A stretch of 12,435 bases of DNA from assembly GCA_003538495.1 (NCBI GenBank), contig DPSD01000722.1, positions 1-12,435 of the forward strand, written 5' to 3'. The stretch's first letter is position 1. Every line of letters begins with the position of its first letter. A program made the translations under genes and the position numbers. Of this stretch, positions 1-6,449 are shown piece by piece. Below the pieces are notes generated by a model that saw nothing but the letters and a program-made list of their open reading frames with translations, had not been told where the DNA came from and made no database searches. The DNA comes from Accumulibacter sp. GTDB lineage: Bacteria > Pseudomonadota > Gammaproteobacteria > Burkholderiales > Rhodocyclaceae.

Positions 1-33
1 TGACTGGAGTTCAGACGTGTGCTCTTCCGATCT
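1..33. other. Illumina sequencing adapter (artefact)
   Basis: The first 33 bases match the Illumina TruSeq multiplexing (read 2/index) adapter, ending in the universal GCTCTTCCGATCT. Genomic sequence begins at 34, in the middle of a minus-strand coding region. This is library contamination at a contig end. Any translation through these bases is meaningless, and the true genomic continuation to the left is unknown. Confidence 0.97.
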
Positions 34-501
34 ACCGCGGCATTGCTCGATCTGCCCGAGGTAGACCAGGCGCAGCACCAGCAGGTAGACCACCGCCAAG
101 GGCACCGCAACTGCGAAATCCTGGCGTCGCGTACTCGCGCCGGCCGCCGTGCCGCCCAACAGCAAGGTCAAGGCGCCCGCCAGCGCCGCCGGCACGATCG
201 CCACGAGAGGCGGCCACTGCGCCGCGAACAGCGAGAGCACGCCGGCGCGCAGCGGATAGGCAAGCGCGACGACGAAGCACAGCGTCGTCCAGCGGTGCGC
301 GCAGCGGATCCCTGGCAGCACGCTGATCGCGGCCAGCAGCGCAGCGGCAAAGGCCAGCGCCTGCGCGAATTCGAGCGACACGCCAGCGCCGTGCAGGAGC
401 GCGAAGGCCAGCATGTCGGCGAGTGCAGCAGCGCCGGCGGCAAAGCGCCAGCGCCGGAGGAACGCGGGGTCGGTGTGCGCCAGTGCGGCGAGCGAACGCA
501 T
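34..501 (-). CDS. Polytopic membrane protein, N-terminal fragment (possible GT-C/GT39-like glycosyltransferase)
   Basis: The minus strand reads open from the contig edge up to an in-frame TAG at 613-615. Codon use with G/C-rich third positions and long hydrophobic runs mark the part below about 501 as coding. From ATG 501 (MRSLAALAHT) 156 residues are present, with about five membrane segments near residues 19-38, 45-63, 72-92, 97-117 and 127-146. The last segment runs into LRLVYLGQIE, which resembles the start of the first membrane helix and loop in PMT/ArnT-like (GT39) glycosyltransferases, where an acidic EAYYW-type loop would follow. That part lies beyond the adapter, so the assignment is tentative; the preceding four helices could be a GtrA-like domain. 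The start is uncertain: GTG 522 is an alternative and neither has a convincing Shine-Dalgarno. The C-terminus is missing because the contig ends. Confidence 0.6.
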
Positions 502-612
502 GCCGTTGGTCGCGGCATGCACATCGGCGGGAGGACCCGGCGAGAGGCGGTTTCTATGGTCTTCCAGTTGACGCTCTCTCTCGGCGGAGCAATGAGTCAG
601 CAGCCGTGCCCC

Positions 613-765
613 CTACCGCCAGCAGCCGTAGAGCAGCGCGATGGTCGCAATATCGCGGACCAGGCCAGGCGTTGCGAACCCTTGCAACGCAAGGCCGCGA
701 ATGTACCCAAAACTCAGGCGGAAGACAACCTCCCGATGCGCTGCAGGCGGTTCAGGATGAGACAT
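613..765 (-). CDS. Hypothetical 50-residue protein
   Basis: This short minus-strand ORF (MSHPEPPAAHRE... ending YGCWR) starts at ATG 765. A very good ribosome binding site, GAGGAG (771-776), sits 5 nt upstream of the start, which is the main evidence that it is expressed. The C-terminal half has a hydrophobic stretch (IATIALLYGCW) and the N-terminal half is basic and proline-rich. I do not recognise a family. It is in the same reading frame as the membrane protein downstream, separated by one TAG, so it could instead be the intact start of a longer gene interrupted by a nonsense codon. It could also be a remnant, given the decayed genes beside it. Confidence 0.4.
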   Translation of the reverse strand: MSHPEPPAAHREVVFRLSFGYIRGLALQGFATPGLVRDIATIALLYGCWR

Positions 766-800
766 TTGCACTCCTCGCAAACTCTTGCCACAGCTGTGCT

Positions 801-835
801 GTAAACCGGGGCAGAATTTTCTTGCCCCGATTTAG
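801..835. terminator. GC-rich stem-loop, possible weak terminator
   Basis: CGGGGCA (807-813) pairs with TGCCCCG (823-829) around an A/T-rich loop. The outer TAAA (802-805) and TTTA (831-834) could extend the stem. It lies between the end of the AAA+ pseudogene (893) and the start of the 50-codon ORF (765), so on the minus strand it may end the former or sit in the leader of the latter. The T-run after the stem is short on both strands, so termination is only possible. Confidence 0.35.
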
Positions 836-892
836 TGATGGCGGATCGCGGGTTCGCCAATCTCTTGATCGAACACGGATACTGCCATCCGA

Positions 893-1424
893 TTACGCGG
901 CCACCGATTTCCAGCGACATTCCTGCACCAGTAGTCGCAGAAATTCCTCCGGCATCAGAGCCTCGTCCAACAGTTCCCGTTGCCGGCAGACATTGGCAAA
1001 ATCACCCGCCGTCAATTGCTCCTGTGTGGTCAGGCGATTGAGCATCGGCGCCGGCAAACCTTCGGCTAGGCCAATGTCGCCCAGGGCTTCGCGGGCAAAC
1101 ATCGCCGCACGCTGGGGCAATGACTTCGGCATCCACGGTATTGAACAGCCGCGCAATGTTCTGCTCGGTTTCGCCGACATACTTCGACACCAGGTCGGAA
1201 GACTGTCGGACCACCAGTTCGCGGTCGAGCGCATCGGCCAGCACATGGGCGAACTCGGTCTTGCCGGTGCCGGGCGGGCCGAACAACAGACCATTGACTC
1301 CAGCCACGCCATCCTGAGCAGCGCGCTTCAGTACGGTTACCAGCCGCAGCCCGGCGGTGGCCAGATGCGGAAAGTCATCGAGCGACCAAGCCGGTGCCGG
1401 CGCAGGCTCGATCAGCAAATTGCT
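893..1424 (-). pseudogene. AAA+ ATPase remnant with internal deletion and frameshift
   Basis: Two minus-strand frames together give a broken AAA+ ATPase. The first (about 1418 down to 1125) has the linker SLDDFPHL, a perfect Walker A LLFGPPGTGKTEFAHVLADAL, and the following region VSKYVGETEQNIARLF typical of AAA+ proteins. Homology then stops and a different frame (about 1122 down to the stop at 893) carries a C-terminal AAA lid-like part: PQRAAMFAREAL, then DFANVCRQRELL and EEFLRLL. The Walker B (hhhhDE), sensor 1 and arginine-finger segment expected between them is absent. So this is an internal deletion plus frame change, not a single sequencing indel. The N-terminal region before the linker is also missing, cut at about 1424 where a helicase remnant begins on the other strand. 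A working ATPase is very unlikely. The exact family is not determinable from what is left. Confidence 0.8.
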
Positions 1425-1645
1425 TAACCCGACTTGAACAGCGAATTGGCCGCATCAAGCGCTTCGGTCAAGTCCGTTCAACAGTCGACATGCTGAACTT
1501 GGTTCACCAGGGTACGGTCGACGAAAGGGTGTACGAGCGCCTATCGCAGCGAATGCATAACCGCTTCTTTCACGGTAACGCTACGGATGAGAAGAATGAT
1601 ACCTTCCACGCCGCTTATAATTCTCATTTACGCATAGAACCATGA
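1424..1645 (+). pseudogene. SNF2-type helicase C-terminal remnant
   Basis: From about 1424 the plus strand encodes LTRLEQRIGRIKRFGQ followed by STVDMLNLVHQGTVDERVYERLSQRM. This is the motif VI region (Q-R-I-G-R-I-x-R) and following strand/helix of the helicase C-terminal domain in SNF2/RapA-like superfamily 2 proteins. Everything N-terminal (motifs I to V) is missing, and the text before 1424 belongs to the antisense of the AAA+ remnant. After the RM the sequence drifts (HNRFFHGNATDEKN...) and ends at TGA 1643-1645, overlapping the ATG of the permease gene. It is a gene tail with no start. Such helicases occur in DNA-repair, transcription-recycling and phage-defence loci; which one cannot be told. 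Confidence 0.72.
1616..1631 (+). promoter_or_regulatory. -10 element and Fur-box-like operator of the iron permease gene
   Basis: A perfect -10 hexamer TATAAT (1616-1621) overlaps ATTCTCATTTAC (1620-1631). The reverse complement of the latter, GTAAATGAGAAT, is identical to the core found upstream of the FbpA gene (4426-4437). TGAGAAT is a Fur half-site close to the TGATAAT of the 7-1-7 consensus. No good -35 is seen 16-18 nt upstream. The start codon at 1642 is only about 20 nt beyond the -10, so the leader is very short and has no clear Shine-Dalgarno. Confidence 0.6.
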
Positions 1646-3276
1646 TCAAGCCGCGCCTCAATCCCCTGCTCGCCATCTCTGCTGCCGTCGCTGCCCTGGT
1701 TGGTTTGCCGGTGGCGAGCGTTCTGACCAATATCCTCAGCGGCGGGACCAGCGCAACCTGGTCGCATCTGGCGGCGACGGTTCTTCCGAGCTACGTCGGC
1801 AATACCCTGGTGTTGTGCCTCGCGGTCGGTCTGGGGGTGATGGCCGTCGGCGTGGCGACGGCGTGGCTGACGACCATGCACTCCTTCCCCGGTCGGCGGG
1901 TGTTCGAGTGGGCGCTGGTCTTGCCTCTGGCGATGCCGGCGTACGTCCTGGCCTACGTGTATACCGATTTTCTGCAGTTCGTCGGGCCACTGCAGAGTTT
2001 CCTGCGCGAATCCTTCGGCTGGAGCAAGGCCGACTACTGGTTTCCGGAAGTGCGCAGCCTCGGTGGCGCGGTCAGCATGTTCATCTTCGTGCTCTACCCG
2101 TACGTCTACCTGCTGACCCGCGCGGCCTTCCTGGAACGGGCCAGCGGCATGCTCGAAGCATCGCGCACGCTGGGCCTCGGGCCGTGGCGCGGCTTCTTTC
2201 GGGTGTCGCTGCCGCTGGCCAGGCCAGCGATCGCGGCCGGTACCGCGCTGGCGCTGATGGAGACCCTCGCTGATTACGGGACGGTTTCATACTTCGGCGT
2301 GCAAACCTTCACCACCGGCATCTATCGCGCCTGGTTCTCGCTTGGCGATCGCATAGCCGCGGCCCAGCTGGCGGCGGCCCTGCTGCTCTTCGTAATGCTC
2401 CTGCTGCTGATCGAGCGCGGCTCACGCGGTCGCTCGCGCTTTCACGACACCACCGGACGCCACCGCCAGAGGGCTGGGCGCCCCTTGCCGGGCTGGCTTG
2501 GCTGGCTGGCCAGTGCGGTGTGCGCGCTGCCGCTGACGATCGGCTTCCTGCTCCCCGCGTACCTGCTGCTGCGCCTGGCGCTGGCCGACGGCCAGGCACG
2601 CTTCGGCGAGCATTTCGTCGGCATGGTGCGCAACAGCTTCCTGCTGGCCGGGCTGACCGCCGTCATCGCCGTCGCCCTGGCGGTCCTGCTCGCGTACGGC
2701 GCGCGCCTGTCCAGGGGCTTTGTCGCGCGGGCGCTGAACCGCCTGGTTGGCCTCGGCTACGCGGTCCCCGGTTCAGTGATCGCCGTTGGCGTCCTGATTC
2801 CGGTCAGCCGTCTGGACATCTGGCTGGCCGGGCAATGGCAGGAGTGGTTCGGGGGCAACCCCGGCCTGCTGATCACCGGCGGCATTGCCGCGCTGATCTA
2901 TGCCTACCTGGTGCGCTTCCTCGCCGTCGCCTTGCAGGCGGTCAGCACCAGCCTGGCCAAGATCACCACCAACATGGACGATGCGGCGCGCAGCCTGGGC
3001 CTCGGGCAAGCAGCGACGCTGCGCCGGGTACACCTGCCGATCCTGCGCAGCAGCCTGCTCACCGCCGGCCTGCTGGTATTCGTCGACGTCATGAAGGAGT
3101 TGCCGGCGACGCTGGTCATGCGCCCTTTCGATTTCGATACGCTGGCGACCCAGGCCTATACCCTCGCTTCGGACGAGCGGCTCGCCGAGGCGGCCAGCGC
3201 GTCACTGGCGATCGTCGCCGTCGGGCTCCTGCCGCTGATCGCGCTATCGCGCCAGATCGCCCGTCGCCGCCGCTGA
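1642..3276 (+). CDS. fbpB: Ferric iron ABC transporter, fused permease (FbpB/SfuB type)
   Basis: This 544-residue inner-membrane protein has two homologous permease halves joined by a basic linker (about residues 258-285). Each half carries the EAA loop that docks the ATPase: EASRTLGLGPWRGFFRVSLPLARP (about 172-195) and DAARSLGLGQAATLRRVHLPILR (about 447-469), written here with their conserved G. Around twelve hydrophobic segments are visible, for example 10-30, 53-77, 88-107, 142-160, 195-215, 241-257, 290-315, 333-352, 371-388, 406-430, 468-483 and 515-535. Length and two-EAA layout match FbpB/SfuB/HitB ferric-iron permeases. The protein would move Fe3+ handed over by the periplasmic FbpA-like protein encoded convergently next door. 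The ATPase (FbpC) is not adjacent. ATG 1642 is chosen because translation begins directly after the Fur-type promoter; a Shine-Dalgarno is lacking, so leaderless or near-leaderless initiation is possible. Confidence 0.93.
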   Translation: MIKPRLNPLLAISAAVAALVGLPVASVLTNILSGGTSATWSHLAATVLPSYVGNTLVLCLAVGLGVMAVGVATAWLTTMHSFPGRRVFEWALVLPLAMPAYVLAYVYTDFLQFVGPLQSFLRESFGWSKADYWFPEVRSLGGAVSMFIFVLYPYVYLLTRAAFLERASGMLEASRTLGLGPWRGFFRVSLPLARPAIAAGTALALMETLADYGTVSYFGVQTFTTGIYRAWFSLGDRIAAAQLAAALLLFVMLLLLIERGSRGRSRFHDTTGRHRQRAGRPLPGWLGWLASAVCALPLTIGFLLPAYLLLRLALADGQARFGEHFVGMVRNSFLLAGLTAVIAVALAVLLAYGARLSRGFVARALNRLVGLGYAVPGSVIAVGVLIPVSRLDIWLAGQWQEWFGGNPGLLITGGIAALIYAYLVRFLAVALQAVSTSLAKITTNMDDAARSLGLGQAATLRRVHLPILRSSLLTAGLLVFVDVMKELPATLVMRPFDFDTLATQAYTLASDERLAEAASASLAIVAVGLLPLIALSRQIARRRR

Positions 3277-3321
3277 CGGCGCGTCGCGGCAAGCCGATAC
3301 ACCGCCGCCCGCCGCAGGATA

Positions 3322-4353
3322 TCAGCGGTAGCCGGCGCGATCGAAAATGATCTGCGCCTTGGCACGATACATCGCCAGCGACGCCACCGGCAGACTGTCG
3401 GCCTTGAACTTGCCGAGCGCCTCCAGCGCCGGATTGTCGATCTTGATCCCGGCGACGACCGGCCACTCGTTGTTGCCGTCGGCAAAATAGCGTTGCGCCT
3501 GGTCGCTGGCGAGATATTCGAGGAACCTGACCGCCGCTTCCCGGTGCGGAGCGTGCTTCAAGACGCCGCCGCCCGAGACGTTGATGTGCGCACCAACGCC
3601 CTGCTGGTCTGGCCAGACGACGCCGACCTTGTCCATCGTCTTGCGATCCTCGGCCTTGTCCGACCGCATCAGGCGCGCCAGGTAGTAGGTATTGGAAACC
3701 GCCACCGCGCACTCGCCGGCGGCGACGGCCCGAATCTGATCGGTATCGCCTCCCTTGGGTGCACGCGCAAAGTTGGCCACCACGCCCTTCGCCCACTGCT
3801 CCGCTTCCGCCTCACCGTGATGGGCGATGATCGAAGCCATCAACGACAGGTTGTAGGGGTGCGAGCCCGAACGCGAGCAGACCTTGCCTTTCAGGCGCGG
3901 GTTCGCCAGATCGCCGTAGGTCTTCACTTGATCGGGGTCGATCACGCCCTTGGCGTAGATGATGACCCGCGCGCGGGTCGAGAAGGAGAACCAGTCGCCG
4001 GTCCTCAGGTTGGCCGGAATGCGCTTCTCCAGAGTTGGCGAAGTGAGCGGAGCAAACAGCCCCAGTTCGTGCGCCGCCGACAGTCGTGCCGCATCGACGG
4101 TCAGCAGGACATCCGCCGGGCTATAAGCGCCCTCGTTCCTGATCCGTTCGAGCAACTCGTCTTCCTTGCCCTCGATACGCTTGATCTTGATCCCGGTCTG
4201 CCGCGTGAATCCCTCGTACAGGGCCTCATCGGTCTGGTAGTGGCGAGCCGAGTAGAGGTTCAGGACCTTCTCTTCGGCCTGCGCGTCGGGCAGCGCCACC
4301 ACCACCGCGAGAGTCGCCAGGGTCAACAGCGAACGCGAAAGAAACAACTTCAT
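3322..4353 (-). CDS. fbpA: Periplasmic ferric-iron binding protein (FbpA type)
   Basis: This 343-residue extracytoplasmic solute-binding protein starts with a signal peptide (KLFLSRSLLTLATLAVVVAL, cleavage after AQA before EEKVLNLY). NLYSARHY at the mature N-terminus, the SGSHPYNLSLMASII region and SNTYYLARL with paired tyrosines (about residues 223-224) match FbpA/FutA-type Fe3+ transferrin-fold proteins, where such tyrosines ligate iron. Two ATGs lie in frame (4359 and 4353). The second is preferred because GGAG is 8 nt upstream of it but only 2 nt from the first. The gene converges on the permease gene, with 45 bp between stop codons and no strong T-tailed terminator there. A sigma70 promoter overlapped by a Fur-like site lies upstream. 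Together with the permease it would supply iron under limitation. Confidence 0.93.
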   Translation of the reverse strand: MKLFLSRSLLTLATLAVVVALPDAQAEEKVLNLYSARHYQTDEALYEGFTRQTGIKIKRIEGKEDELLERIRNEGAYSPADVLLTVDAARLSAAHELGLFAPLTSPTLEKRIPANLRTGDWFSFSTRARVIIYAKGVIDPDQVKTYGDLANPRLKGKVCSRSGSHPYNLSLMASIIAHHGEAEAEQWAKGVVANFARAPKGGDTDQIRAVAAGECAVAVSNTYYLARLMRSDKAEDRKTMDKVGVVWPDQQGVGAHINVSGGGVLKHAPHREAAVRFLEYLASDQAQRYFADGNNEWPVVAGIKIDNPALEALGKFKADSLPVASLAMYRAKAQIIFDRAGYR

Positions 4354-4401
4354 TGTCATGTCTCCAGGTTATTGCATGCGAACCACGATGGCTCCTGGAA
4401 G

Positions 4402-4446
4402 ATCATAGCAACCGTGATCACGCCTGTAAATGAGAATCGTTCTTGA
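4402..4446 (-). promoter_or_regulatory. Fur-overlapped promoter of the iron-binding protein gene
   Basis: On the minus strand, -35 TTTACA (4425-4430), a 17-nt spacer and -10 TATGAT (4402-4407) form a good sigma70 promoter about 40-50 nt before the start codon. The plus-strand sequence GTAAATGAGAATCGTTCT (4426-4443) overlaps the -35. Its TGAGAATCGTTCTTG resembles the Fur 7-1-7 site: the left half matches at 6 of 7 positions, the right half is weaker. Fe-bound Fur would block RNA polymerase here. Confidence 0.72.
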
Positions 4447-4455
4447 CTGGTGGCC

Positions 4456-4482
4456 AAAAAAAAACGACGCGTCGCGTCGTTT
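4456..4482 (-). terminator. Rho-independent terminator of the C40 peptidase gene
   Basis: AAACGACG (4462-4469) pairs with CGTCGTTT (4475-4482) across a 5-nt loop. The plus-strand A-run at 4456-4464 becomes nine Us at the 3' side of the minus-strand transcript. It lies 44 nt past the peptidase stop codon (4526) and separates that gene from the fbpA promoter. Confidence 0.9.
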
Positions 4483-4525
4483 CACGGTGCTTCCGGGAGG
4501 TTCTTGCCACCCGGCGCTGCGCTAC

Positions 4526-5035
4526 TCAGCGCACCAACAGGCGGCGCGCTCCGTTGTAACGATGCACCCAGTAACTCTGTCGCATGTCCTCGATGCGGAC
4601 TTCGGCGCCGGTGCGCGGCGCGTGCATGAAACGGTTGTCGCCCAGATAGATTCCGACGTGCGAAAAAGCGTTGCGCATGGTGTTGAAGAAAACGAGGTCG
4701 CCCGCCTTCAACTCCTGAAAGTCAATAACCGCCCCCACCTCGCTTTGCTCCCTGGCAGTGCGCGGCAGCAGCACGCCGATCGCGTCCTTGAAAACAAGCT
4801 GGACAAAGCCGCTGCAGTCGAGGCCGGAATCCGGATCCGTGCCGCCCCGACGATAGTTGATACCGATCAGTTCCAGGCCCTTGAGGATCAGGTCCTGTGC
4901 GTTGTTGGTATAGCGCGCGAAGAGCGAAGGTTCCTCGAGCGGCCTTTGCTGTTCATCGGCGTGGGCCAGGCCTGCCCCTGAGAAAGCAATCAGGGCAGCG
5001 GCGAGAAGAGATGCGAAGGGGTGTTTTCTGGACAT
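4526..5035 (-). CDS. Secreted NlpC/P60 (C40) family cysteine peptidase
   Basis: This 169-residue protein is predicted to cleave peptidoglycan stem peptides in the periplasm. The start at ATG 5035 gives a classical signal peptide (MSRKHPFASLLAAALIAFSG..., cleavage after AHA). An upstream in-frame start at 5098 would add 21 residues before the signal peptide and lie upstream of the predicted promoter, so it is rejected. The catalytic residues are visible: Cys74 in LDCSGFVQ, His126 in FSHVGIYLG and His138 in RFMHAPRTG; GDLVFF is also typical. The length is that of a minimal single-domain enzyme of the Spr/MepS/NlpC kind; there is no LysM or SH3 part. No lipobox Cys is seen, so it is soluble rather than a lipoprotein. 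It is monocistronic, with its own terminator and a CRP-like site in its promoter. Confidence 0.93.
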   Translation of the reverse strand: MSRKHPFASLLAAALIAFSGAGLAHADEQQRPLEEPSLFARYTNNAQDLILKGLELIGINYRRGGTDPDSGLDCSGFVQLVFKDAIGVLLPRTAREQSEVGAVIDFQELKAGDLVFFNTMRNAFSHVGIYLGDNRFMHAPRTGAEVRIEDMRQSYWVHRYNGARRLLVR

Positions 5036-5043
5036 GGGGACGA

Positions 5044-5072
5044 AATCTATGTGAAAAATGTCACACTGTAAA
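5044..5072 (-). promoter_or_regulatory. C40 peptidase promoter with CRP/FNR-family site in its spacer
   Basis: On the minus strand, -35 TTTACA (5067-5072), a 17-nt spacer and -10 TAGATT (5044-5049) lie just upstream of ATG 5035. The spacer contains TGTGA-N6-TCACA (5050-5065), a perfect symmetric core of the CRP/Vfr consensus. It sits exactly between -35 and -10, so binding would be expected to repress. The implied leader is very short, and no Shine-Dalgarno is visible before the ATG. Confidence 0.65.
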
Positions 5073-5212
5073 CCCCCAATCAAGCCCTCGCCATCCAAGA
5101 AACCCGCTCAGCATCACGCTGCAAGCATCTAATTTACATATGATACTTCTCCAAAAAGCACGTTTGAGTCGGCGATCAGCCACACGTGCGATTGGTGGAA
5201 CAAACGACACAT

Positions 5213-5268
5213 ATTTCTTGTCGCGGTGCCGCGAGCTTGGAGAAATTTCTTGTCGCGCTACCGCGAGC
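5213..5268. repeat. Two direct copies of a 24-nt near-palindromic element
   Basis: ATTTCTTGTCGCGGTGCCGCGAGC is present in its first copy at 5213-5236 and again at 5245-5268, with 22 of 24 positions identical and a 32-bp period, close to three DNA turns. Each copy contains an inverted repeat: TCGCGG-TG-CCGCGA in the first and TCGCG-CTAC-CGCGA in the second. They lie 80-140 bp upstream of the acuI -10 element and have the look of a cooperative operator pair. The rest of the 399-bp gap between the C40 gene and acuI holds only the two promoters described and no supported gene. Confidence 0.65.
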
Positions 5269-5349
5269 ATTGAAAGACCTGACTTCGCGCCGCGATTGCG
5301 GCGGCTCTTGCCAGCGCCGCTTCGCACGGGAGGCTGCCGGGTTTGTGTT

Positions 5350-5355
5350 TATAAT
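5350..5355 (+). promoter_or_regulatory. Candidate -10 element upstream of acuI
   Basis: A perfect TATAAT lies 80 nt before the acuI start in an A/T-rich island (GTTTGTGTTTATAATCC). No consensus -35 is found 16-18 nt upstream, which would fit a promoter needing an activator, possibly one acting at the tandem elements at 5213-5268. Confidence 0.45.
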
Positions 5356-5434
5356 CCTTGACGTTCATCATCCGTGCGCCGCTCGACGCCTGTCGTTGCG
5401 CTGAAGCGGCCGCCCGCCACCGCAAGGAAGCAGC

Positions 5435-6430
5435 ATGACCCCGTTCAAAGCCTACCTGATCGACGAGAAGGAAGGTGTGACGAGAAGCGACTTCGTCACC
5501 ATTGACGAGTCGCAACTCGACCCGGGCGAGGTCACGATCAAGGTTGCCTACTCCAGCGTCAACTTCAAGGATGCGCTGGCCGCGACGGGTGCCGGCCGGA
5601 TCATCCGTCGTTATCCTTGCGTTGGTGGCGTAGACCTCTCTGGCACCGTCGAAGCGAGCAGCGACCCCCGCTTCCTGGCAGGCGACGCAGTGATCGCCAC
5701 CAGCTTTGACATCGGGGTCGCTCACCACGGCGGCTACGCCGAATACGCCAGGGTGCCGGCCAAATGGGTGGTTCCGCTGCCCAAGGGGCTGTCGCTTTAC
5801 GAATCGATGGCCCTGGGCACGGCCGGCTTTACCGCTGCGCTGGGCGTCGTCCGGATGGAGGAAAACGGCCTCGATCCGACCAGGGGGCCGGTGATCGTCA
5901 CCGGCGCCAGCGGGGGCGTCGGCAGCCTGGCGGTGGACATGCTGGCCAGACGTGGCTACCAGGTCACCGCATTGACCGGCAAGGCAAGCGAAGCGGAGTA
6001 CCTCGCTGACCTAGGCGCAACGAAGGTGATGCTTCGGTCGACGATCGATCTGTCGCGGATCCGGCCGCTCGACAAGACGCTGTGGGCGGGCGCCGTCGAC
6101 AACCTCGGCGGCGAGGTGCTGGCGTGGATCGCCAGCACCATGCAGCAGGGCGGGACAATCGCCAGCATCGGCCTGGCGGCCAGCCCGTCGCTCAAGACCA
6201 CGGTAATGCCTTTCATCCTGCGCGGTGCGTGCCTGCTCGGCATCGATTCCGGCTACATCGGCGAGCCCTATCGCACCGGCATCTGGCAGCGGCTGGCGAG
6301 CGACTTGCGCCCGCAGCACCTGCACACGCTGACGCGCAGTATCGCCTTCGAAGACTTGCCCGGCGTTTTCGACGACTACCTCAAGGGTCGCGCGCACGGC
6401 CGGGTGGTCGTCGACATTTGCGGCGCCTGA
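5435..6430 (+). CDS. acuI: AcuI/YhdH-family NADPH-dependent acryloyl-CoA reductase
   Basis: This 331-residue medium-chain dehydrogenase/reductase has a full-length GroES-like N-terminal domain with SSVNFKDALAATG (about residues 40-52) and YPCVGGVDLSGTV (about 60-72). It also has an NADPH-binding Rossmann motif GASGGVGS (157-164). It lacks the zinc-ligand cysteines of alcohol dehydrogenases. These features are typical of the YhdH/AcuI group, whose characterised members reduce acryloyl-CoA to propionyl-CoA with NADPH; some family members are annotated as quinone oxidoreductases. The start is supported by AAGGAA 7 nt upstream of ATG 5435. It is the first gene of a probable three-gene unit ending with prpE, which fits a role in acrylate/3-hydroxypropionate or propionate metabolism and detoxification of acryloyl-CoA. 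Confidence 0.9.
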   Translation: MTPFKAYLIDEKEGVTRSDFVTIDESQLDPGEVTIKVAYSSVNFKDALAATGAGRIIRRYPCVGGVDLSGTVEASSDPRFLAGDAVIATSFDIGVAHHGGYAEYARVPAKWVVPLPKGLSLYESMALGTAGFTAALGVVRMEENGLDPTRGPVIVTGASGGVGSLAVDMLARRGYQVTALTGKASEAEYLADLGATKVMLRSTIDLSRIRPLDKTLWAGAVDNLGGEVLAWIASTMQQGGTIASIGLAASPSLKTTVMPFILRGACLLGIDSGYIGEPYRTGIWQRLASDLRPQHLHTLTRSIAFEDLPGVFDDYLKGRAHGRVVVDICGA

Positions 6431-6449
6431 GCCACGACCGCAAGACTCG

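Noticed and set aside
19..804. 261-codon plus-strand open frame at the left edge
   Set aside because: It begins inside the sequencing adapter and is the antisense of the membrane-protein gene; its composition is typical of a shadow frame.
714..920. 68-codon minus-strand frame between the AAA+ remnant and the 50-codon ORF
   Set aside because: It overlaps both neighbours in another frame and has no good ribosome binding site or recognisable motif.
423..1427. 334-codon plus-strand open frame
   Set aside because: It is Arg/Ser/Gln-rich with no domain, runs antisense to the membrane protein start, the 50-codon ORF and the AAA+ remnant, and has no ribosome binding site.
3277..3321. Possible bidirectional terminator between the convergent iron genes
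   Set aside because: Only a weak CGCCG-CTGA-CGGCG stem without a T-run is visible near the permease stop, which is insufficient for a terminator call.
2520..3350. 276-codon plus-strand open frame
   Set aside because: It is an alternate frame of the permease gene, with Arg/Pro/Gly-rich content and no domain.
3493..4446. 317-codon plus-strand open frame
   Set aside because: It lies antisense to the fbpA gene, whose signal peptide and iron-site residues are unmistakable.
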